Shown here piece after piece: positions 56,589-64,000 of a stretch of 64,000 nt of DNA (the first letter of the stretch is position 1; every line of letters starts with the position of its first letter). The position numbers and the translations under genes were made by a program. The DNA is from Cycas panzhihuaensis. Its lineage: Eukaryota; Cycadophyta. A model generated the notes under the pieces. It did no database searches. It was not told the DNA's origin and saw nothing but the letters and a program-made list of their open reading frames with translations. The stretch spans positions 170,631,741 to 170,695,740 of the forward strand of contig CM041465.1 of NCBI GenBank assembly GCA_023213395.1. Reading direction: 5' to 3'.

Positions 56589-56600
56589 TCGTATCAGAGT
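56589..56600 (+). promoter_or_regulatory. T8 primer-binding site (tRNA-Met type)
   Basis: TCGTATCAGAGTG, close to TGGTATCAGAG, two bases after the LTR. Confidence 0.8.
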
Positions 56601-59600
56601 GCATGGTTCAGCCCACGACAAGCTTATTTACTGATATTTCAGTTTATATTATAATTTCTTAATATTATTTCTTATATAATTTTAATAAATAATTGATATT
56701 TTCATTCGTTCAAGCTTATTAATCATGCCCTTTTCAAGTATTTACTGTAAAATTAAGCACACTCAGCCTAACAATAGTTTGGTATAGTTGTTTTCTAAAT
56801 TTAATTAATAAAATATCATGTTTTCTATTATTTTAAACCATATTTTCAAACGTTGGGCAAGGTTGTATGATTTCAATATGCTGGTGTGACCTCTACATTG
56901 CTTGAAACCTCAGCATATGACTATTCATTTGAATCTTCATTAAACTAGCTTCACAATGCATTCGATAGATTGAAAATTGTTGCCCGTACAAGGAGATATC
57001 TCTCCCAAAATCTTAGTGGTTCAATTTTGGCAGTGAAACCTTACTACTCCTTCCTCACTTACTTTTTTCTTTTTTTTTCTCTTATTTTATTTATCATTTT
57101 ACTAATTGGACTTGATTGCAGGTCTCTCAAGGTCCACACAGAGCTGTCTCAAGGTTGTTTGACATATTTTACAAGTTGTACGACCTCCTAATGTACGTGT
57201 GACCCCCATAGGCTTCACTGTTTTGTTCTGAACATATGAGCATTTGTTTAATACGAAATTTGACCAGCGCCTTACCATCGGTGATATCCAACTTCCCCTA
57301 AGATTGCGTCTCCATCCATTCTCTCTATGGAGAGATCAAACTTTCTGAATCTTCACAGCCTTGCCTATTTAGACACGTATTTGTCTAGCATGTTTTCTTC
57401 ATTTATCCACTCTTTTTCAATAAATTTCACATGTTTATTATCTCATATCTCTGAGACTTAGGATCTATTGTGTCTTCGATCAATTTGAACATCAATTTAC
57501 TCATTCATTTGCATGATTCATAAGCTCTACATCACCGTTTTCTATGAGAAATTTGACTTGGTAAGGTTTTGAATTTTTCATCTTTTATTTTTTGTAAATC
57601 TTATTTAATTTAATGGTATTTGATACACTTTAAAATTTGTGGTGTTTGTTTTTGAATTAGCCCCCCTTTGGGTGCTAGCCCCTTGTCCTTTCTTGATCTA
57701 TATAACTGTGTTATAATTAGTAAAGGGGCAGATTTCAAATAATAATAAGCTCTTTTTTATAATTTTTGTTATAAAGGCTATTAATTATATCCTACAAACC
57801 TTTGAGTTCCATTAGCCCCCTTGGTCTCTTAATTGTTGATCATATTGGGTCCCACGTGACCCTATTCTTATTAGTTAAGGGGATTATTACATTTTCTTTT
57901 AAAACAAATTCATTTTATTAATACTTAAAGAGGACCTCTCACCTTTTTTATTATAATTTTTCATTAGAGTGTTAATTTCTTGCAAAATTAGACTCGTTGG
58001 ATTTGTATTTTAGAGCTCTTTATCCTGGTACCATCCTTTGTTTAATTTGAGTCTATTTCTATAATGTTTGACTTAGCTAAAGTTGACCTTCATTTTCTAC
58101 ACTTATTTCACTTATCAAAAGGGGGTTTGTTCATTGTTTCCTCAATATCTTGACTGTTATAGCTCCATTTTTCAAATTGTAAGAATCAATGAAAAGATTT
58201 TTCAGTTCTCTAGATATTGGAATTAGGTTCATCTTATTTTGACATTATTTTGAAGGTGTTTAAATCTCCTCAATTTAAGGTTATGGTTTATCCCTAACTA
58301 AACATATTTTGTAATATTTTTTAGCAATTTTTTCATTCAAATTAATTCTATTTCAGTATTAATTACTACTAATCAATTTCTTGAGGATATTTATTATTTT
58401 TTCATAAGATTACAAGTGATTTGTAACTTTTAGCATCAATTTTAGCTTCTTAAGGATCAAGAGATCTACTTGGATCATTACATTAAATTGGTACTACTTA
58501 CTTTGACTATTTATTTAATTTTACACTTTTATTTGAATTTAGAATATTTTTTTGAGCTTATTAGATCATTTCAAGTATTATATATTCTTGAAATTTTTAA
58601 GGTACACCTAGTTTATTTTTAAATTTACAAAGGAACTTCTTGGCATTTGATTTATATTAGTACAAGGAACATTTGCAACATTCTTTCTACATCTTAAAGT
58701 CATTTCTTTAGCTTGAAAATGACATTATAAAATGCATAGTTACAAGTTCCTTTTACTCTTTTTTGCTTCAAAGTTTATTTAAATATTCTAAGATTTAGAA
58801 GTATTCAAATATTAAAGGTTCAATTGATTCATTACATCACATTAGAAAAGTTCATATAGTCTCTTATTTACTTTTATAAAGGGCATCTCAATTTGAAAGA
58901 TATTAGATCACATATTAGAATTCATTTTTAGTTTATTAAAAAAAGGAATATCTTGATCATCTTAATTTATTTTCATAGTGACTTAATATAAAGTATTGCT
59001 TAGTACTTTTATTTGAAATATTTCATCTTGCTTAAAATTTCTTTCATTTCATTTCATTTCTTGTTTAAAATGAATCCTTGTAAGATTAAGCAAGATCACA
59101 TCTAATTCAAAAAATTTTACATTAATCAAGATAATATCCCAAATTTACCACACTTTTTCTAGCCTTATAAGGAGAATGGTTAGGACCCTTGAAGTTACCA
59201 CCATGCATACACCCTTGGCCTACTCATATTATATGAGGAATATCATTGCCTATAAGATGTATTAGGTGGTAGGCTAAGGTAGAGAACCTCTTCTTTTTGG
59301 AGTTTAGAGACCAAGGCTAGACCTAGAAAGGGTGAGTACCTTAGTTTATAAAATCTTCATTGCTAGATCTATTATTAGGCATAAGTTTGGCATAGGTGGA
59401 CTAATAATTCAAGGGGGTGTAAAAACCTTCTTACTAGCCTATGTAATAAGGTATATTGAGCCTAGAGCTCACGTACTAGTACATTGGGTCCCTATTTTGC
59501 TACTTATGGGTATGCACCACTAGATAGGATATCAACTGAAGGTTTCTCCTAGAGACCCTTGGACTTAGAGCCTAGAAACCTCATTAAGGACTAAGACACT

Positions 59601-59711
59601 TGCAAAACTTTGAGAAAAGCTTTAAACATTATTTTTTAAGTTCATTTTAAAACCAAACCTTTCAAAAACTTCACTCTATCTATAGATATTTTTTGAAAAC
59701 CTAGTTAAGAA
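56601..59711 (+). other. T8 untranslated leader
   Basis: About 3.1 kb with no recognised gene; T-rich. Many blocks match the T9 leader, for example CTACATTGCTTGAAACC near 56893 with CTACATTGCTCAAAACC near 62038, and TTTTGACATTATTTTGAAGG near 58237 with a similar run near 63425. So the leader is a shared part of the family. Confidence 0.7.
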
Positions 59712-60400
59712 ATGGCAATAAACTTTAGAAATATGATTATCCTTAATTTTGATTATAACAACTTTCTAAATTGGAGTAGGAGGATGAGACCCATCCTTAT
59801 CGCTAATGATATGTGAGAAATTATGAGAATATATTATGGTGAATTAGGTCAAAATTCCACAGATGTTGAAAAAGAAGCCTACAAAGAAAATATTAAGAAA
59901 GACAATGATCTCTTGGCCTCAGCTTTTATCCATTAGAAGATCACATTTTCTTAAGAGTTAGTGAGTCTACAAACTCAAAGGAAGCATGGGATACTTTACA
60001 ATTAATCTATGAAAGAGATATATCATCTAAACTTTAAAATCTAAGAAGCAAATTTAAGAACCTATGCATGATGTCAACTAAATCTGCAACAAAATTTATG
60101 ACTAAGGTACAAGATATAGTTAACCAAATGAGATCACTTAGATATACACTAATAGAACAGGGAGTAGTAGAAAGGATCTTGAGATGTATAAGTACTATAA
60201 GAAGATTTGAAATGATAGCAATAAGAATAGGGATATCTAAAGACTTAAGTACCCTTAAGGTGGGATAACTAGGTGCTTTGTCAATGATAGTTAAAGAACA
60301 ACAAAACGTAAATGAATCCCTGGAGCATGCCTTTGCTACCAAGGCAAGAATATAATCTAATTCTCAAGATGGTACATCAAAGTCTAGAGAACTATCTCCC
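59712..60400 (+). pseudogene. T8 copia Gag, degenerate
   Basis: ATG 59712 opens MAINFRNMIILNFDYNNFLN, then WSRRMRP, the same start as T1 Gag. A stop replaces Trp in NDM, stop, EIM. An AYKENIKKDNDLLASAF-like block, a SKEAWDTL-like block near 59985 and a LKNLCMMSTKSATKFMTK-like block near 60050-60100 follow. The plus-strand frame 60068-60268 is part of this Gag, and its antisense shadow is not real. Confidence 0.78.
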
Positions 60401-60930
60401 AAAATAAGAGACAGAAATCTTAGAAGGAACATGCATCAAGGGGTACTACCTAAATATCAAGCTCCTCGCCAAAGGAGATAAGGAATAAATCAAAGGAATG
60501 TCAATCCTCCTAGATACTAAAATTAGGAGAAATAACCAGAGGCACATCCATGTTGCCCAAATTGCCATAGGAATATACAAGCATAAATGTCAAATTTGAA
60601 TTATTATGATAATAGAGCAAGGGATAATCAAGTCCCACATTATAAGGAAAGGGGCAGATCATCTCACATAGAAAGACCCCATCCTCATAGTCAAAGTTTA
60701 AGTTATGGGAGAAGAGATACATTATATTGTATCTATTGCAATTGTAGTGATTACATAGAAGATAAATATTTTCAAAATATGGACCACCCACAAAAGGTAG
60801 TGTGAATACCATAATTGAAACTAAGGACAATAACATGATTTTCTTATCCAACTATACTACCTAAGAAGAAGAAGATGATAGCTAGTATATTAATTCAGGT
60901 TGCTCCAATCATATGTCATATAAGGAGAAT
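60401..60930 (+). pseudogene. T8 Gag C-terminus (zinc knuckle) and protease, degenerate
   Basis: The open frame 60587-60805 is Arg/His/Ser-rich and holds the zinc knuckle at 60728-60769. This reads CIYCNCSDYIEDKY, with the first two Cys kept, the His and last Cys changed to Tyr. The protease region near 60870-60930 (DDSYINSGCSNHMS-like, split by stops) follows, with the first Asp apparently changed to Asn. Confidence 0.65.
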
Positions 60931-61467
60931 TTGTTTTAAACTTTAGATAAAACAAAAGGGGATCAATAATATTCAGTGATGGCACATACCATGAATCAGT
61001 TGGTAGAGGAAATACTGCTCTCATGATAGATATAGAGGAATATAGATACCTTGATAACATATTATATATTTGTGCTTTGAAGAAAAATCTACTATTAGTA
61101 GGACAAATGATGGGTCAAGATTACAAAGTTATCTTTGATAATAGAGAATGTACAATTAAAGACAAGAGAAGAAATAAGGTGGTTGTCACAAAAGGAAAAA
61201 TGACTAAGGACAGACTCTTCAAACTTGTCCTTATCCCATAAGATACTTATGTCTTAAGAACCAAGATTAAATTGGATAGTGACTTATGGCATATGATATT
61301 TGGACATCTAAATTATAGTAGTTTGGCCTTGATAAAAGAGATGGACATGGTTAACAGGTTGTCTAACATTGAAGTGGATAAAAATATTTGTGAGGGATAC
61401 TTACTTGGCAAACAACATAAAGAAAATTTTCAGATTACAATTATCGAGCATCTGGTCCACTTTAACT
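60931..61467 (+). pseudogene. T8 pre-integrase segment, cut off by T9
   Basis: The frame 61023-61241 reads DYKVIFDNRECTIKDKRRNK, then DRLFKLV, and 61272-61467 has DSDLWHMIFGHLNYSSL, then ICEGYLLGKQHKENF and HLVHFNL, the start of integrase. This is where the T9 LTR begins (TGTTGGGATAA), and the rest of integrase, RT and RNase H are not seen. Confidence 0.8.
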
Positions 61468-61827
61468 TGTTGGGATAATATCTAATGCTTATATGTTAAT
61501 ATGTACCTAGGGCCCCTCAAAGACACCTTGGGCCTCTCTAAGTCACCTTGGGCCACCTAGAAGCTTCCACCAGTCGTCAAAAGAGCTAATGCATCCATAT
61601 TAAGGTATGCATTTAATTATTAATTAATATTTTTTAATATTATTTTTAATTTGTAATATGTTAGGATGAGGTGTTTATTGCCTCCCCAAATTGCCTATAA
61701 ATAGGGGTGTAAATACCTCCTTAGTGTTTTTTAACACTGCCAATATTTCAATTAGAAGTTTAACTTACTCTTTCAAACTATGCACTCACTAATGTGATCG
61801 GTCTTGCTCTGCACCTTGCTTCCAACA
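61468..61827 (+). repeat. T9 copia 5' LTR
   Basis: 360 bp from TGTTGGGATAATATC to TCCAACA, with ACCTTGGGCC words and a TATA box (CCTATAAATAGGGG near 61693). Related to the T8 LTR, but diverged enough that the two are unlikely to be one element's pair. Confidence 0.85.
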
Positions 61828-61829
61828 TT

Positions 61830-61841
61830 TGGTATCAGAAC
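61830..61841 (+). promoter_or_regulatory. T9 primer-binding site (tRNA-Met type)
   Basis: TGGTATCAGAACG, two bases after the LTR. Confidence 0.85.
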
Positions 61842-64000
61842 GAGTATTTCATTGACATGGGAATCGTATGGCACTTCTCCACAGTTATTTGGTATGAATT
61901 AATATTATTTAGTTGAGAGTATTTAAACTATAGAGAAATTTGTTAATATTTTTTAATATTTCATTATATTACATTGGTTTTCCATTGTTTTATTTTTAAA
62001 GCCATTAGTGGCTTTTTTAGAACCAATTGGTGTGCATCCTACATTGCTCAAAACCATTACATATGACTGTCTATTCTGCTCGTAACTAAGTCATCTAGCT
62101 ACTGGAAAAAATCTCGTTGTTTTTCATTACCTGTGTTGAGAGATATCGCTCTTGGAGTCAACACATATCTATTTTTAGCCTATTTTTCTCTGTAACTTTG
62201 TTCTAAATCTGCAGCTAACCATTCTTCATGAAACTTCACTAAATTTGAGACAATAGTCATATCTAGCTATATCTTAAATTTTATTAAGATCTATGCATCT
62301 AGTGAGAAGTTTGAATCGACTGAACCTCTACATCTAGGTTTTTTCTCATTTTTTCCTTCGTTTCTTCATTTATAACAAATATTTTTTTATTTATTTTTAA
62401 TGATTTGTGCCTATATAACTAGGCATCCCTATTCTTTGAGTAAAGTAAAAGATATTTGATCATTATTTAGTGATCATCCTCCTTATATTTCACCTTCGTT
62501 CTCAATATTGTCACTGATCGGTCCTCTCTCTCTGTCACCATGTAACCTCTCAAAAATAAGTTTAAAATCATTTCTGACTCTATTTTTTGCTCGATTAGCT
62601 CTGTATCTGAGTTTGCCCCTCATTGATCCTCGAGCCTGAAGCTCCAAGATTGACTTTTGCTTACTGTTTCGATCTGTTTAGTCTCTATATTATCACAGAC
62701 GTTGCGTAGCTTTAACGCTATTCAAAACATTTAATTTTTTTAATATTTTTTTGTTATTAAATCAAATTTGATTTATCTTATAAAGTTATTAAGGTTTTAA
62801 AGTAATTTAATTCGTGTTGATAATATTTCAAATCTATATTATAAAAAGTGTCTTAGCCCTCTTCATTAAGCTCCCGATTTATTTTTGCATGTGACCTCGA
62901 TTCAAAGCTTATTAAGAGATTATTTTCATCTTTTTTTAAGATATTTTTTTGACCTCGAGTGCCTTCAACCATAGAGGAATATTTACTGAATGCATGAGGT
63001 TTGTAGCCCTCTCAAAGATGTGAGTTTTGGTTCAAATCTACTCCATATGACTGTGCACCCTATTTTTCAAAAGAGGCTAACTTGTTTTATTAAAGTTTTC
63101 TTTATACTTTTATCTTAAGAGACTCTGATGTATTTAATACCATAACTTATCATTGGCATATTAGTTTTCCATGAAACTAGTCTTACTAGGACCGTATTTA
63201 AGAGAACTATAATGTGGTATAATTATTTGTCAAATTTGAGCTTGTTTCAATTAAGTTTTAATCAATCAAAGTGACTTGTTTTTTAGTTGTTATCTTATTA
63301 GCTATAAAGAGACTTACTTACATTTTATGTAATAACTTTATTATATCAATTACGTTTTTCAAATCGTAAGATTTGTTGGAAAGATATTTTAGAGTAGTTT
63401 AAGTTTGAATTAGTTTTATTATATTTTGACATTATTTTATAGGTTTTTAAAGGTGATCAAGTTGAGCTTCTGTTTAGCCCTAAATAGGCTTGTTTTATAA
63501 TATTTTTTGAGCATTTCATCATTTTAAATGATTGTATTTGAAGCATCGTTTATTACTAATTAATTTTTGGAGTTATTATTGGTCTTCATATACTTTTTAA
63601 GCTATTTTACAGCTAATTGATATTGTTTTTAGTACCTTGATCTTCAAGTAACCTAAGTGGTACAAAATCGATAAACTGATACTATCTATATAAAATCTAT
63701 TTCATTTCTTACATTATCAAACGAATGCATACAGTTTTCTGATATTTTTAATTACTTTGAGCATAGATTCTACTTATAAATTTCAAGTTTTATATAGTTA
63801 TTCTTACTTTATAAAGGAATAATTTAGTAAGAAAATGTCTTATTTTTATCAAAGGCTTTAGTTCTTTTATTAAATTGAAAGCTACAAAGTTTAGTTGCAA
63901 AACTTTATTGATTATTTGTCTCAAAAGCTAGTTGCATTTCAAAGCATTAAAGGATTTCTTATTACATTGCATTCAAAATGAGCATATAGTTTCTTATCTT
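61842..64000 (+). mobile_element. T9: copia leader, continues past the window
   Basis: Leader sequence homologous in blocks to the T8 leader; no gag is reached before the window ends. In T8 gag starts about 3.1 kb after the LTR, so it is expected near 65 kb here. Confidence 0.75.

Larger units (their letters stand above)
56226..61467 (+). mobile_element. T8: Ty1/copia retrotransposon, truncated in pol
   Basis: 5' LTR, primer site, long leader, gag, protease and pre-integrase domains in order, then an abrupt change to a relative's 5' LTR. Its own 3' LTR is not in the window. Confidence 0.8.

Noticed and set aside
60510-60851. A 113-codon minus-strand frame
   Set aside because: It is the complement of the T8 Gag zinc-knuckle region, which is the real coding strand. 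The same is true of 60034-60342.
1-64000. CRISPR arrays, bacterial operons, rRNA genes or a host protein gene
   Set aside because: No regular spacer-repeat array, ribosome-binding sites or long conserved exons were seen. The two host-like sequences are captured, truncated fragments.

Overview
The window looks like gene-poor nuclear DNA of a land plant, probably a seed plant with a large genome. It is AT-rich and almost wholly made of old, nested retrotransposons. The plant signature comes from the element families: Ty1/copia with tRNA-Met primer sites, a Tat-like Ty3/gypsy element with 2.8-2.9 kb LTRs and an antisense plant-mobile-domain gene, and an L1-type LINE. It also comes from two captured fragments of plant housekeeping genes. 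I see no intact host gene, no CRISPR array and no bacterial operon. The species cannot be named from the sequence.

Layout, using working names. A broken LINE on the minus strand holds about 2.08-3.57 kb. T1 (7482-28252, +) is a degenerate copia element with a perfect target duplication, ATTTA. T1 is split inside its RNase H region by T2 (12905-27536, -), a Tat-like gypsy element with target duplication GTTAC. T2 keeps gag, protease and the integrase tail but has lost reverse transcriptase, RNase H and the integrase core. It also carries a spliced antisense gene with a plant mobile domain (about 17.04-19.57 kb, +) and an extra RNase H domain on its 3' side. T3 (to 31680, -) has one LTR, a long AGATCT-rich leader and an antisense fragment of the rRNA methyltransferase gene SPB1. 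T4 (31.7-35.2 kb or more, -) is a gag-protease remnant of another copia-like family. T5 (36495-39450, -, target duplication CATGT) is a short gag-only element. T6 (40394-45120, -, target duplication GTTCC) belongs to the same family as T3 and carries an antisense 5' fragment of a CDKAL1-type tRNA methylthiotransferase gene. T7 (48719-54085, -) is a complete but dead Tork/Tnt1-like copia element. T8 (56226-61467, +) is a copia element whose pol stops at the 5' LTR of a relative, T9 (61468 to beyond the window, +).

The elements form a stratigraphy. T5, T6 and T7 sit in one older stretch (about 35.5-56.2 kb) that holds a remnant of the same unusual RNase H found in T2. Coding regions are broken mainly by G-to-A and C-to-T changes: Trp, Gln and zinc-knuckle Cys codons became stops or Tyr. 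This is the pattern expected of long-methylated, silenced repeats.

Most worth following up: one LTR family (T3/T6) that twice carries host-gene exons antisense between its leader and its 3' end; the spliced antisense plant-mobile-domain gene with its own TATA box inside T2; the extra RNase H found in two separate contexts; and a set of palindromes centred on GGTACC in T2.
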